Source: Candidatus Kuenenia hertensis (GTDB lineage: Bacteria; Planctomycetota; Brocadiia; Brocadiales; Brocadiaceae). Taken from it: a stretch of DNA of 64,000 bases. Location: NCBI GenBank assembly GCA_021646465.1, contig SOET01000003.1:1-64000 (forward strand), in the 5' to 3' direction. The position numbers and the translations under genes were made by a program. The notes beneath the pieces were generated by a model that was not told where the DNA came from, did not search any database, and was given only the letters and a program-made list of their open reading frames with translations. Positions 19,501-28,460 of this stretch are shown one piece after another (position 1 is the stretch's first letter; each line of letters starts with the position of its first letter).

Positions 19501-20536
19501 CCCCGATGTAGGTGGAATATTCGAGAATGACGGGGTCAATGATGAGTGAATGGGATTTATTATAGGCAGCGACCTTGAAACCGTAAGTAAATCGTTCTTC
19601 GTTAGTATTTGTCCCCATTTGTATGGGATGAGGGAAAAAACTTTGCATCATGCATTCCATATCCTGCAACACGAACTTTCCTTCCACTTCCACATGCTTT
19701 CCGTTAATCTCCTGATACACGTAAGGTCGTTTCTGAGTGATCTTTTTTTCTGTATTTGAGCCGTTGAAATTGTTTGAACTGTTTTTTACAATAATTTCCA
19801 GATCGCCGTTTTCGTTTACCCGCAGGTCTTCTATTCCTTCGCATGCAAACCTGACCAGTGAGGGGTCTGCGCCTGGTTTCACGATAATATCGTATTCGAG
19901 CTGACGGTTGTTGCCGTAAAATCTGATGTCGATACCTTCGTATATTTCGCGGTAAACAATTGCGCTATAGGTAGGGATATTCGTTCTCCATTTTTCCTGA
20001 TTACCGATAAAATAGTTTACTTTCCCCTGCTGCAATCCTTCGGCTATTATCTCCGGGTGTTTATTGGCGCCAACAGGAATAAGGCTGACGAATGCGGAGT
20101 AAGAAATAGTATTTTCGGGTTTGAGTGACAAATACACCCCCTCTTTCGTAAAGAATATGGCATGACCGCTGCCCCTTTCATAGAATTCAGCCCTTTCATC
20201 CATCTGCCCGTCATTTTGTATAAAGTAAAGGGGTATTTCACCGTAAGGTAGTGGTGCATGGGTTTTATGCATTGCAGCATCAGTGAATGGCAAACAAACG
20301 TGTCCCTGCATATTTCTGCTCAGGAGTTTGTCTGCGCCATTCTGCCGTGATTTATCCTGACCGGCTGCAAGGGGTACGCAGCGCCCATTTATTGTAATGA
20401 CCGGATGGCGGTATTCTTCACTACCCCAATCAGGTATAACCGGAGCGTCCGTATCCATTCCAAATCCGGTTTCCGTGCATATCCATACCGCCGTTAAAAT
20501 CACAATCAATGCGTAAAAGAATCGTGGTCCGTGCAC
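16583..20536 (-). CDS. Giant secreted SBBP beta-propeller protein with Ig-like domains
   Basis: 1317 aa. A signal peptide (about 1-26) is followed by a globular region containing YFIQNDGQMDERAEFYERG, then seven SBBP repeats of about 55-60 residues with the pattern YSTYIGG...DDxGxGIAVDxSGxAYITGYTxSxDFP. Seven copies suit a seven-bladed propeller. Then come a Big_5 Ig-like domain (TLSVTSVSPSNGASGVSV), a PTPTP/PSPSP-rich linker, two beta-rich modules with DSGTFLATIRTGTTTSGG-like segments and a C-terminal Ig-like domain. It probably sits on the cell surface. The start is GTG with AAGGAG six bases upstream. Its repeats are also visible at the DNA level. Confidence 0.9.
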   Translation of the reverse strand: MHGPRFFYALIVILTAVWICTETGFGMDTDAPVIPDWGSEEYRHPVITINGRCVPLAAGQDKSRQNGADKLLSRNMQGHVCLPFTDAAMHKTHAPLPYGEIPLYFIQNDGQMDERAEFYERGSGHAIFFTKEGVYLSLKPENTISYSAFVSLIPVGANKHPEIIAEGLQQGKVNYFIGNQEKWRTNIPTYSAIVYREIYEGIDIRFYGNNRQLEYDIIVKPGADPSLVRFACEGIEDLRVNENGDLEIIVKNSSNNFNGSNTEKKITQKRPYVYQEINGKHVEVEGKFVLQDMECMMQSFFPHPIQMGTNTNEERFTYGFKVAAYNKSHSLIIDPVILEYSTYIGGLEDDVGRGIAVDSSGAAYITGYTASADFPIAGTDTTKNNGTSTYDAFVTKLGTESPLEFIYSTYIGGSDDDYGYGIAVDETGSAYITGYTESSNFPVVGTASSLQGTRDAFITKLNATGNTIEYSTYIGGTGDWDIAQGIAVDNNGYTYITGYTDSNDFPVLGTDTVKNGELGYDAFVTKLGTGTPVELVYSTYLGGSWDDQGYAIAVDSSGAAYIAGETGSNEDFPEVGTETDRSSEEASNAFAAKFNAAGDTLEYSTYIGGMSADFARGIAVDSNGYAYITGYTESEDFPLAGTNTPYGGGSYDAYITKLGTGTPVEFAYSTYLGGSGEDQGNAIAVDGSGSAYVTGYTYSSDFPVVGTTTVAPHAADVYSAFLTKLETTGEEIAYSTYIGGGDNDNGYGITVDTSGSAYITGETESSNFPIAGTTTGWLEENYSSAFIAKVSLESEEETPVTPPSEPPPTVTLSVTSVSPSNGASGVSVTTSVTATFSLTMNGSTLTTDTFFLSGSSGNVSGIVSTNGSTATFTPSENLDYNTTYQATITTGAQAANYAGTTLSSNYSWSFTTESAPVPTPTPVLTVNPTPTVAATITPTATVSPTLTLFPSPSPLPSPSPTSVQGITGSLSLSKMKAFLSGDTVVVTVVDSDRNTDTTSEDVLTTAMKVVGVNYYSGDDLLLDLYEDGVDSGTFLATIRTGTTTSGGADSNERANIGTLKTVQDGTATVTYADTAPPGTEISEELTFSSFNAKITFDDDTCITGSFIGIILADAEQNTNHTEAEFLNDSVFVQTSRFNSTKVRMVETGTDTGIFTGAVLVAKSGGSLEYDHIQAGMGDTLTALYIDDINTTGSVMLVTDTASVIDAAPTPSITPTPYVCTDEDVEVSPRRLKLDKNGSSEVTVIVTGEDGCLVTDESISVDINKSGKKRITVSPEKGRTDSQGEAVFTVTALNKKGSARVRFKTENAKGTLKVKVNK

Positions 20537-20785
20537 AAAAATCTCCTTTTCTAAAAAACATTATCAGACGTTGTTTTTTCACAGTTTTGTACTTTTTGCG
20601 TCTTTTGTAGTTTTATAATTATATTTATATATATAGGAATTTCAACCTATTTACAGTTGAGATGCTTCACTCCGTTCAACATGACAACAAAGTCATTCTG
20701 AGCGAAGCGAAGAATCCAATTTTTTGAAAGAAACGGTGTGTAGGTAATGTCTCCAACCGTTTTATCCGCAATGCCTCTAATAAAT

Positions 20786-20923
20786 GGGAGCATTCCCGAT
20801 TTTTTGTAACTTCAGCTTATTTTTGGTGGACGGAGTATTAACCCTGACAGGGTTTTGGGACCCTGTCAGGGTTGTCTTGAAGCATAATACAATGTTGAAC
20901 TACAAAAAATCGGAAATGCTCCC
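20786..20923. repeat. Complete short family A element
   Basis: The left end GGGAGCATTCCCGATTTTTT(GTA) at 20786-20808 and the right end at 20901-20923 are reverse complements with one mismatch in 23 bases. Between them is a perfect 14-bp stem AACCCTGACAGGGT (20840-20853) / ACCCTGTCAGGGTT (20860-20873). At 138 bp it is half the size of the copy at 7094 and its interior is different. Confidence 0.8.
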
Positions 20924-21001
20924 CATTATTTTAAAGATGACAGAGGCGTCTTGCCGAGCGAAGTCGAAGCATAAAAATGCTAATGCCAATATAAATATTC
21001 A

Positions 21002-21043
21002 AAAGCCAGATTTGTTTGACTATAGTCAAACGAATCTGGCTTT
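21002..21043. repeat. 42-bp near-perfect palindrome
   Basis: AAAGCCAGATTTGTTTGACTA followed by TAGTCAAACGAATCTGGCTTT. Only one of 21 pairs is imperfect (T opposite G), and there is no loop. It lies upstream of the PurM-like gene and could be a strong cruciform or an RNA hairpin. Confidence 0.7.
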
Positions 21044-21094
21044 CGAAATTTAGGTTTTTTGAAAAATAGATTTATTTGAAGAAACACCCCCCGG

Positions 21095-21143
21095 CCCCTC
21101 TTGATAGAGGGGAGAAAAGACAAGTCCCCTCTATCAAGAGGGG
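21095..21143. repeat. 18-bp stem inverted repeat
   Basis: CCCCTCTTGATAGAGGGG (21095-21112) and CCCCTCTATCAAGAGGGG (21126-21143) are exact reverse complements, and each is itself nearly palindromic. Flanking ACACCCC and GGGGTGT extend the pairing. It resembles common dispersed hairpin repeats. Confidence 0.6.
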
Positions 21144-21302
21144 ATTTAGGGGTGTGTAAACATTCGAAAACCTTATTTGCTTGACTATATATATCGATTC
21201 TTTCCGAAAATTTTCTTCTTGAAGTTCGAAACATGAAGCATAAGAATATTACTGTTGAGATTCTTATGGTAAAAACGGTTTTTTTCATAATAAAATCTTC
21301 CC

Positions 21303-22310
21303 ATGAAATATTTTCCTGTTGGAAAACTTGATTCACAGCTTTTGGAAAAATTGTTAAAAGAGAATTCCATAAATGACCCCAGGGTCATTGTCGGGCCGCA
21401 AATCGGTGAAGACGCGGCCGTTATTGATTATGGGAAAACGTATCTTGTTGCGAAAACGGATCCCATTACCTTTACCACGCATCGTATCGGCTGGTATGCC
21501 GTGAATATAAACGCAAACGATATCGCCACCATGGGCGCCACTCCGAAATGGTTTTTAGCGACACTCCTGCTTCCGGAAGGGAAAACGAACGCAAAATTAA
21601 CCACAGGGATATTCCGTGATATCCTTCGCGCCACAAAAGAGCTGAACATTACTCTGTGTGGAGGCCACACGGAAATTTCTCACAAAATCGACCGGCCAAT
21701 CATTATCGGTCATATGCTTGGGGAAGTAGAAAAAGAGAAACTCGTAGTAAACTCCAATGCACGCCCTGGTGACGATCTATTACTGACGAAAGGCATTGCC
21801 ATAGAAGGCACGGCAATTATTGCGAAAGAAAAGGCAACCGTCATTGAGAAGGAATTTAGTTCTGTATTTGCCAGAAAGGCGCAGGCATTTATCAGGAAAC
21901 CCGGTCTGAGTGTGGTAAAAGAAGCATTGTTGGCTAATCAGGTTGCCCGAATCCATGCCATGCATGACCCAACGGAAGGAGGCTTATTTACGGGAATAGC
22001 GGAACTTGCAAAGGCCTCCGGCACAGGAGCGCTTGTTTATGAAGAAAATATTCCCTGTTACAAAGAGACAGAACATATTTGCAAAATGTTTAATATTCAT
22101 CCCGCCGGACTTCTCGCTTCCGGCGCATTATTGATAGCATTGCCTCCCCAATGCACACAAGAAGTTATTGATAACCTCAAAGAAAATGGTATAGTATGTA
22201 CTGTGATAGGAAAAATTAGCAAGAAAAGCGAGGGATTAAAACTGATTAAAAAAGGAAAGGTTGTAAAAATGCCCGTATTTAAGAAAGATGAGATTACTAA
22301 GATTTTGTAA
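21303..22310 (+). CDS. AIR synthase-related (PurM/HypE-like) protein
   Basis: 335 aa ATP-dependent PurM-fold protein. The N-terminal half has VGPQIGEDAAVIDYG and NINANDIATMGATPKW, which form the shared nucleotide-binding interface. The second half has ARPGDDLLLTKGIAIEGTA and MHDPTEGGLFTGIAELA. Related proteins include HypE (hydrogenase maturation), ThiL and SelD. The HypE C-terminal cysteine tail is absent and no hyp genes are nearby, so a hydrogenase role is not supported. I leave the reaction open. The ATG lies directly after a short AT-rich leader without a strong ribosome-binding site. Confidence 0.82.
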   Translation: MKYFPVGKLDSQLLEKLLKENSINDPRVIVGPQIGEDAAVIDYGKTYLVAKTDPITFTTHRIGWYAVNINANDIATMGATPKWFLATLLLPEGKTNAKLTTGIFRDILRATKELNITLCGGHTEISHKIDRPIIIGHMLGEVEKEKLVVNSNARPGDDLLLTKGIAIEGTAIIAKEKATVIEKEFSSVFARKAQAFIRKPGLSVVKEALLANQVARIHAMHDPTEGGLFTGIAELAKASGTGALVYEENIPCYKETEHICKMFNIHPAGLLASGALLIALPPQCTQEVIDNLKENGIVCTVIGKISKKSEGLKLIKKGKVVKMPVFKKDEITKIL

Positions 22311-22394
22311 TAAAGCAATGATAAAGAATGCCGAAATTGTAATGCACAACGCTGTGCTACCAATGTGAGTGATTAGAAAAAAAGGAGGTTCCAC

Positions 22395-23399
22395 ATGCCT
22401 GATTATGGTCCACACAGGAAACAGCCAGAAATGAATTTCGAACAGATATCTCTGCAGCCATTCAAAAAATTTCTTCCCCCTATCATTATAATATTCTTTG
22501 TTATAATTACCGGTTACTCGGCTTTTTACACGGTAAAGGCAAATGAAGAAGCAGTAGTTTTACGGTTTGGAAAATATAAAGAAACCGTCGGGCCGGGATT
22601 GCATACCAAAATTCCTTACGGCATTGATAAGATATTAAAGGGAGAAGTAAAAACGATCTACAACGAGGAATTTGGTTTCAGGACAAGACAACGTGGTACT
22701 ACCAATATTGTGGATTATGAATTCCCTGCTGCACAGGAAGAAAAACTGATGCTCACTGCAGATCTTAACTGTGCAGAAGTGCACTGGGTTATTCGTTATA
22801 AAATAAGAACACTTGAAGATTATTTCTTCAATGTAAGGGATGTGCGTGAAACCATTCGCGGCATTTCGCAATCTGTCATGAGAACTCTGGTGGGAGACCG
22901 CTCCATCGATGAAGTCTTAACCATCGGGAGGACTGAAATAGAGCAAAAGGCAAAGGAAGACATACAAAGTGGTCTGGATGATTATAATTGCGGCATCAGC
23001 ATTCAATCGGTTTTACTCAAAGGAGTCGACCCGCCCCTTGCCGTCAAGGACGCCTTTAACGCGGTAAACCAGGCAATACAAAACAAAGACAGAATTATTA
23101 ATGAGGCAGAAGGGCAAAAGAATAAATTACTTCCTGCAGCTGAAGGGAAAAAGGAACAGGCTATCAGGGAAGCGGAAGGATATCAGGTAAGAAGGGTAAA
23201 CAGAGCCACCGGGGATGTAAAGGCGTTTCTTGCGGTGTATGAAGAGTACAAAAAGGCGGAAGATGTTACAAGGAGAAGACTCTTCCTTGAGACAATGGCA
23301 GAGATAATTCCAAAATGTGAAAAGTTGTATATTATCGATAAAGATTTAAAAGGGTTATTGCCAATCCTGGGGCTCAACGAGGAGGGAATGAAGAAATGA
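22395..23399 (+). CDS. hflK: HflK-type SPFH membrane protein
   Basis: 334 aa. One transmembrane helix (about 28-50) precedes an SPFH/band-7 domain with ANEEAVVLRFGKY and VGPGLHTKIPYG, then a charged coiled coil (NEAEGQKNKLLPAAEGKKEQA). HflK and HflC form a cage around the FtsH protease in the inner membrane and restrict its access to membrane substrates. AAAGGAGG lies 8 bases before the ATG. The stop overlaps hflC. FtsH is not in the window. Confidence 0.9.
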   Translation: MPDYGPHRKQPEMNFEQISLQPFKKFLPPIIIIFFVIITGYSAFYTVKANEEAVVLRFGKYKETVGPGLHTKIPYGIDKILKGEVKTIYNEEFGFRTRQRGTTNIVDYEFPAAQEEKLMLTADLNCAEVHWVIRYKIRTLEDYFFNVRDVRETIRGISQSVMRTLVGDRSIDEVLTIGRTEIEQKAKEDIQSGLDDYNCGISIQSVLLKGVDPPLAVKDAFNAVNQAIQNKDRIINEAEGQKNKLLPAAEGKKEQAIREAEGYQVRRVNRATGDVKAFLAVYEEYKKAEDVTRRRLFLETMAEIIPKCEKLYIIDKDLKGLLPILGLNEEGMKK

Positions 23400-24373
23400 A
23401 AAAGATAATTATCATCATTTTAATCGCGGTAGGTATCTTAGCAATAATCCTGAAAAGTGCCCTGTATACTGTTGATGAACGATTACAGGCCGTTATCACT
23501 CAATTCGGGAAACCCGTGCGAACAGCAAGGGACCCCGGCCTCCATGTAAAGACTCCATTTATCCAGGACATCAGATATTTTAATAAACGCTTGCTGAACT
23601 GGGATGGAGAAATCAGCGATATTCTTACCAGGGATAAAGAAAATATAGGCGTCGGCTCCTGGGGGCGATGGAAGATTGTTGACCCTCTCAAATTTTATAC
23701 CTCTCTGGGTATTGAGGCACGCGGGCAAGGGTTACTTGATGAGGTTATAGAGTCAGCGGTAAAAAATGTTGTCAGCTCATATCCGTTAAAAGAGGTGTTA
23801 AGAAACACCAATCGTAAACTGGAATACACGACAAAGGAATTGGAAGAGGCGGAGGAAACAAAGAAAGTACTCATAAAAATGGGCCGCGATAAAATTACAG
23901 GAGAAATTTTGGCCATGGCAAGGCGCGCGTTGGAAGACCGCTATGGAATTGATTTGGTGGATGTACGAATAAAATACATTAATTACGTGGAAGCGGTAAT
24001 TCCGAAAATTTATGATCGTATGCGCTCGGAACGTATCCGCATCGCGAATAAATATGAATCGGAAGGACGAAGGGAAGAAGCTGAAATCCTCGGTTCTATG
24101 AAAAGAGAACTGGAAAGAATAGAATCGGAAGGATATCGTACCGCAGAGGAAATAAGAGGGCAAGCCGATGCAGAGGCCATTAAGATTTACGCTGAAGCAT
24201 ACACAAAAGCTCCCGAATTGTATTCTTTTCTTAAAACACTGGAAACATATAAATCCACGATAAGCGATCAGTCACGGCTTATCCTCAATACGGACGGAGA
24301 ATATTTCAAGTATCTTAAGAATTTTAAAAAAGATGACAATGCGCATGAGGAATGGTCCCTTGAACAAAACTAA
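23396..24373 (+). CDS. hflC: HflC-type SPFH membrane protein
   Basis: 325 aa partner of HflK. An N-terminal signal-anchor helix (3-25) precedes an SPFH domain with TVDERLQAVITQFGKPVR and DPGLHVKTPFIQDI, and a coiled coil including RTAEEIRGQADAEAIKIYAEAY. It is translationally coupled to hflK by an ATGA overlap. It ends in a 4-bp convergent overlap with the frameshifted DUF218 gene. Confidence 0.92.
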   Translation: MKKIIIIILIAVGILAIILKSALYTVDERLQAVITQFGKPVRTARDPGLHVKTPFIQDIRYFNKRLLNWDGEISDILTRDKENIGVGSWGRWKIVDPLKFYTSLGIEARGQGLLDEVIESAVKNVVSSYPLKEVLRNTNRKLEYTTKELEEAEETKKVLIKMGRDKITGEILAMARRALEDRYGIDLVDVRIKYINYVEAVIPKIYDRMRSERIRIANKYESEGRREEAEILGSMKRELERIESEGYRTAEEIRGQADAEAIKIYAEAYTKAPELYSFLKTLETYKSTISDQSRLILNTDGEYFKYLKNFKKDDNAHEEWSLEQN

Positions 24374-25226
24374 AAGAATTTGCTTATAAGCCGTATTCTT
24401 TGCAATATCAGGAAAAGGCCGATTGTTGCATTTATATCTGCCCCCCGTAACATAGCCCAGAGTATCCCAAGGTATTCGTAAAAAACTTGTTCTGCTTTAT
24501 CAAAGCCGTATGAACTGGGGAAAAACTTACCGGGAGAGGTTTCTTGCGATTTCAAAATAGTGTGTCCCGCAGGGGCAGGCACGGGGTTCATCCCCAGTTT
24601 CTTGAACATTCCCATTGCACGCGCTATGTGATTTGCAGAGGTAACCAGAATAAACGTGTCATTGCCTACAATCGGTTTTACAAATCTTGCCTCATCATGC
24701 GTATCTTTTGATTTGGATTGTAATATTAATTCTTCCTTTTTTACTCCAAGCGCCATTGCCAATTCTGCCATAGTTTCCGCGCCTGAAACGGGATCAAAAA
24801 CCCTTCCCCCCCCGATAAAACAATCCTGCTCTCCGGCAGCAGCCTGTGCAGTCGTATCCCTTCAATAAGACGAACCAGCGTTTCTTCTGAAACCCTGCTG
24901 GTAATTGGTACTTCATGATCGGAAAAATGTCCTCCGGCGAGAACAACAATCCACTTCACCCCCTGAGTAATGTTCCATGCCGTTTCACCGGATGATTGTG
25001 TTGAGAAAAGAGGCGGGTATTTGTATTCTAAACGTTTAATAAAAATTTTCGAAACAGGATAGGAGTAACTGAAAAAGGCAAACAGCAGAATGCCGGATAA
25101 AACAATATATTTCCCAAGTTTCTGCCTTCTGGAAAAGAACATTAGTACCATGCCGACTATCAGTACTTCAAAACAGAGCGGAACCGGGAACAGCAATTGG
25201 GCAATAAGTTTCTTTAGTACAAGCAT
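24370..25226 (-). pseudogene. DUF218 (YdcF/ElyC/SanA-like) gene broken at an eight-G tract
   Basis: Two frames encode one protein. The N-terminal 161-codon frame (24741-25226) has two membrane helices and VKWIVVLAGGHF and ESRIVLSGG. The C-terminal frame (24370-24771) continues MAELAMALGVKKEELILQ, SKDTHDEARFV and LVTSANHIARAMGMFKKLG. The junction is a run of eight C (eight G on the coding strand) at 24806-24813. Adding one G gives SGGGRVFDPVSGAETMAELA, a continuous DUF218 sequence. ElyC-type proteins act in envelope biogenesis. This may be a real inactivation, a phase-variable switch or a homopolymer sequencing error. Confidence 0.88.
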
Positions 25227-25548
25227 AGTTACCCTTCCTCCATTATTGACTGCAAACTATAGAGTTTTTACTACAAAATAAAATACATACATCCGAAACG
25301 AGGAGCATTAATTCTTAAACTTCTCAAGCATAGTAAACCATTAAATCATTTGCGATAGCTGTAGTGTCTGGTGAGAATTTATACAATTTCAGAGATCCTG
25401 ATCTGGATGCACTTTGCCCATTGTTCAGACACTTTTGCCCCTTTTCTTTTACCTCCTTCCTTTTAAAAACAGGGATTATACCATTTTCCCCACTCCGGCT
25501 AGGAAACGAGAGGAACGTTAGGTTGATGTGTATGGGGGTTGCCCATCC
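25227..25548. other. Intergenic region with a degenerate family C arm
   Basis: 322 bases between two minus-strand genes. The stretch TTAGGTTGATGTGTATGGGG at 25518-25537 matches the family C right arm (15902 onward) with two differences over 20 bases and then diverges. No gene was found. Confidence 0.45.
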
Positions 25549-28296
25549 TTACACGGCTTTTTTACCATAAAGGCGGGGTGTGCGTTTTTCCTTGTAATTA
25601 TGTATGAGGGAAAGGGTTGACGGCAGGACGAATATTGACGTCACGAGGCTGCATGAAAGGCTGATAACGAGGATCAATCCAAGGCTCGAAATACCTCTGT
25701 GCGATGCCAGCGCCAAAGACCCGAATCCTATTATTGTTGTCAGGGATGATACGATGATTGCCTTTCCCGTACTTGTCTGATATACCCAGAAGCCTTCTTT
25801 TTCGTTAATCCTTAGCATGGTATGAATGCTGTTATCGATGCTTATTCCCAGAATCAATGGAAACGCAATAACATTTGCGGGGTTTGGCTGGATACGAAAT
25901 AGTTTCATAAAACCGATAGTCCATAAAATCGTTAAAATTAACGGATAAAGAGTGCTGAATGTCAGTACTATTTTCCTGTATGCGAAGAGAAGAATTACAA
26001 AGATAATAGCCATTGTATAGCAACCCGCGGTCAAGAATCCTTTTTTAATTAACTTGTTTGTATCATAAATCTGAAACGGTGCTCCTGTGGCCTCAGGCTG
26101 TAAACTTCGTATTTCCGAGACGAATTCATCCAGTTTTCCTTCTGCCCAGATGTCTTCTCTCGGAAAGAGGTATACCATATTCTTTCCCGTCCTGCCGACA
26201 AATCTTTCTTTTAGTCCGTATGGCAAATCGTTCATGGCCATTGGTTCGGAAACTATTCCGTGCTTCAGAAATTCAAGATGTTTACGCATGTTCCCTTGTC
26301 CGTTGGATAATCTTTCCACGACCTCTGTTTCCGGCAATGTTCCTGCAAGCCGCAAGAATGTATCTATTTCATTATTAAGGATGAGTAACCGGTCGATCAG
26401 GGGATGCATCCCCTCTTTCAGCAGCCCCATATTTTTCCCAAAAGTAAACCTGAATTGTATCCTTTCAAGAATGTTTTTTAATTCCTGATATTGTATTGCA
26501 TTGCCAACGTCTTCAGGAAAAGGTATCGACCGGGCTATGGCATTTAATTCTTTAATGACGTCTGTTTTTTTCTCCTGCCTGCTGGGAAGTACCGATGCAA
26601 TGCTTTCGACCTTTCCTACGCTGCTCAGCCTCTTGAGCCTTTCAGACACCTTTTCCGATTCTTCGGGAGTATTGGCGACAATTGCACCAAACCAGGTGGC
26701 AATGCCCGTCGACTGAACAATCTTTGCCGCGTATTTGGTCGATTCCAGATTAGGGGGCAGGAGGTTTAAAAGATTATCATCGAATTTTATGTGTTTTATA
26801 AAGAAGCATGAACCTATCGCAAACAGGAGGGAAATAATTGTCAAGGGAACTCTGACTGAAACCACGATACGATGAATGAAGTTTTTTATGATTGTGAAAT
26901 TTAAAGCCGCAGGAAGTATTTTTTTTTGTGCGATGATTGATTTGTCGCATAAAATGATAAGCGAAGAAAGAAAAAACAGCGTAGAAAGTAAAGCGAACAG
27001 AATTCCTGTTCCGGCGATCATCCCAAGTTCGCTTAGCCCTTTAAAATCAATTAAGAGAGTAGAATAAAATGATATCGCTGTAGTAATTGCTCCAAGAATA
27101 ATGCCTTTTCCCGTACTTTCCAGAGATTTGTATAATGCGTCCCTTTTTTCCAGGCCAAGGTTTCTGTACTCCGAATAGCGCAAAATAAGATGGATACTGA
27201 AATCTATTCCCAGACCGATTAAAACAACGGCAAATACAATAGAAAATAGATTTAAATATCCGATTGCGAGCGTAGTAAAACCGAACGTCCAGCTTATCGA
27301 ACACAGAAGGGTAAGTAATCCGATTAATGGCATTACAATGGAATTAAAGGAAACAATAAAGAGTATTGCTACTCCCACAAGGGCGCCAATGGAAATGTAC
27401 AGCATCTCTTTTTGGGAAATTTCCATTTCGTCCGCTTCCATGGCAACGGTTCCGGTAAGCCCAATATCAACCCCCTGTAATATTTTTTTTGTTTCTGCAA
27501 TTTGCTCCCGGATAAAATTGGTGGAATCTGTTGCCGTCAACAATCCTTCAATATCATTAACTTCCACCTCCATCAAAAGAATGTGTCCGTTATTAAAAAT
27601 GTTGTAGTATGAGGTGTTTGAAGAATTTCTGAGTACCATTGCTTTAGAAAAACTTATTCCGTCGGGTGCTTGCGTTCCGGTTTGAGATGAAATATCCGGC
27701 ATGGCATTGTTTTTTCTGAGACTTTTGATCATGTCCTGCAGAAGGGCAGTTAGATGTTCCACATTCTCCAGTGCGTTTTCGCTGGTTCCTGTGCGGATAT
27801 TAGTTCCTTGTGCAAAAGATCTATCGAATTGGGCAAAAATATCCTGGTAGTTATAGGAATTGGCGAGTGGTGTTCCATTTTCCCAGGTATTCAACAAATC
27901 CTTTTTTATTTTATGAAGTTCTTCAATATCAAGATAAAAGAGCCCCTTTTTTTCAAAATCTGCACTATTTACTTTATAAAAAATATCTTTGATAAGATGC
28001 GGATTGTTTTTTAGCCTCTTCGCAATTTCTTCTGCAGCGTGAATCAGCGTATCGGTATTTTCTGATTCCAGGACGATAATATGGTTATCAAGCTGCCCAA
28101 ATTCATCCATGAGTTTCAGGAATCTTTTATTGTATTCCTTTTCTTTTGATATCAGAGCGTTGCGGTCAGGGTTAAATTTCAGATATTTTACCGTATACAG
28201 CGAGGAAATGACCGTAAGTACAATGGTAACGAAAATTACTATTTTAGGACGTGAGCACACAATAGCAGCGATTTTTCCGGCAATGAATTCAAACAC
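25549..28296 (-). CDS. hpnN: RND/MMPL-family exporter, HpnN-like
   Basis: 915 aa with about twelve transmembrane helices in two halves of similar design: one helix, a large periplasmic loop (about 40-280 and 500-720), then five helices. The central helices contain FAVVLIGLGIDFSIHLILRYSE and, in the second half, AFPLILGISIDNSIHTMLRINE, the conserved RND/MMPL motif. HpnN moves hopanoids to the outer membrane in alphaproteobacteria. The assignment here rests on length, architecture and the hpnK-hpnI-hpnJ genes that follow within 6 kb. Another lipid-exporting MMPL protein is possible. Confidence 0.65.
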   Translation of the reverse strand: MFEFIAGKIAAIVCSRPKIVIFVTIVLTVISSLYTVKYLKFNPDRNALISKEKEYNKRFLKLMDEFGQLDNHIIVLESENTDTLIHAAEEIAKRLKNNPHLIKDIFYKVNSADFEKKGLFYLDIEELHKIKKDLLNTWENGTPLANSYNYQDIFAQFDRSFAQGTNIRTGTSENALENVEHLTALLQDMIKSLRKNNAMPDISSQTGTQAPDGISFSKAMVLRNSSNTSYYNIFNNGHILLMEVEVNDIEGLLTATDSTNFIREQIAETKKILQGVDIGLTGTVAMEADEMEISQKEMLYISIGALVGVAILFIVSFNSIVMPLIGLLTLLCSISWTFGFTTLAIGYLNLFSIVFAVVLIGLGIDFSIHLILRYSEYRNLGLEKRDALYKSLESTGKGIILGAITTAISFYSTLLIDFKGLSELGMIAGTGILFALLSTLFFLSSLIILCDKSIIAQKKILPAALNFTIIKNFIHRIVVSVRVPLTIISLLFAIGSCFFIKHIKFDDNLLNLLPPNLESTKYAAKIVQSTGIATWFGAIVANTPEESEKVSERLKRLSSVGKVESIASVLPSRQEKKTDVIKELNAIARSIPFPEDVGNAIQYQELKNILERIQFRFTFGKNMGLLKEGMHPLIDRLLILNNEIDTFLRLAGTLPETEVVERLSNGQGNMRKHLEFLKHGIVSEPMAMNDLPYGLKERFVGRTGKNMVYLFPREDIWAEGKLDEFVSEIRSLQPEATGAPFQIYDTNKLIKKGFLTAGCYTMAIIFVILLFAYRKIVLTFSTLYPLILTILWTIGFMKLFRIQPNPANVIAFPLILGISIDNSIHTMLRINEKEGFWVYQTSTGKAIIVSSLTTIIGFGSLALASHRGISSLGLILVISLSCSLVTSIFVLPSTLSLIHNYKEKRTPRLYGKKAV

Positions 28297-28460
28297 GTTG
28301 CAATCTCCGTTTTTTATTATTTATGATGCAGCAACAGGCAATCATTCTGGTGATCGAGGATACTGCATGGAACAGGCTGAAAGCAGTACTTGCCGTAACG
28401 ACGTCTATTGGGAATGAGCTGAAGCTCCCGGTGAGGAAAAATGGCGAGGTGTAACATAAA

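Larger units (their letters stand above)
20537..21302. other. Repeat-rich intergenic region
   Basis: About 770 bases between the divergent SBBP and PurM-like genes. 20570-20650 is very AT-rich and probably contains the SBBP promoter. 20690-20715 has the widespread TCATTCTGAGCGAAGCGAAG repeat. A complete family A element (20786-20923), a 42-bp near-perfect palindrome (21002-21043) and an 18-bp stem pair (21095-21143) follow. No gene is supported. Confidence 0.6.

Noticed and set aside
21303-22310. HypE hydrogenase maturation protein
   Set aside because: The C-terminal cysteine tail of HypE is missing and no other hyp or hydrogenase gene is adjacent.
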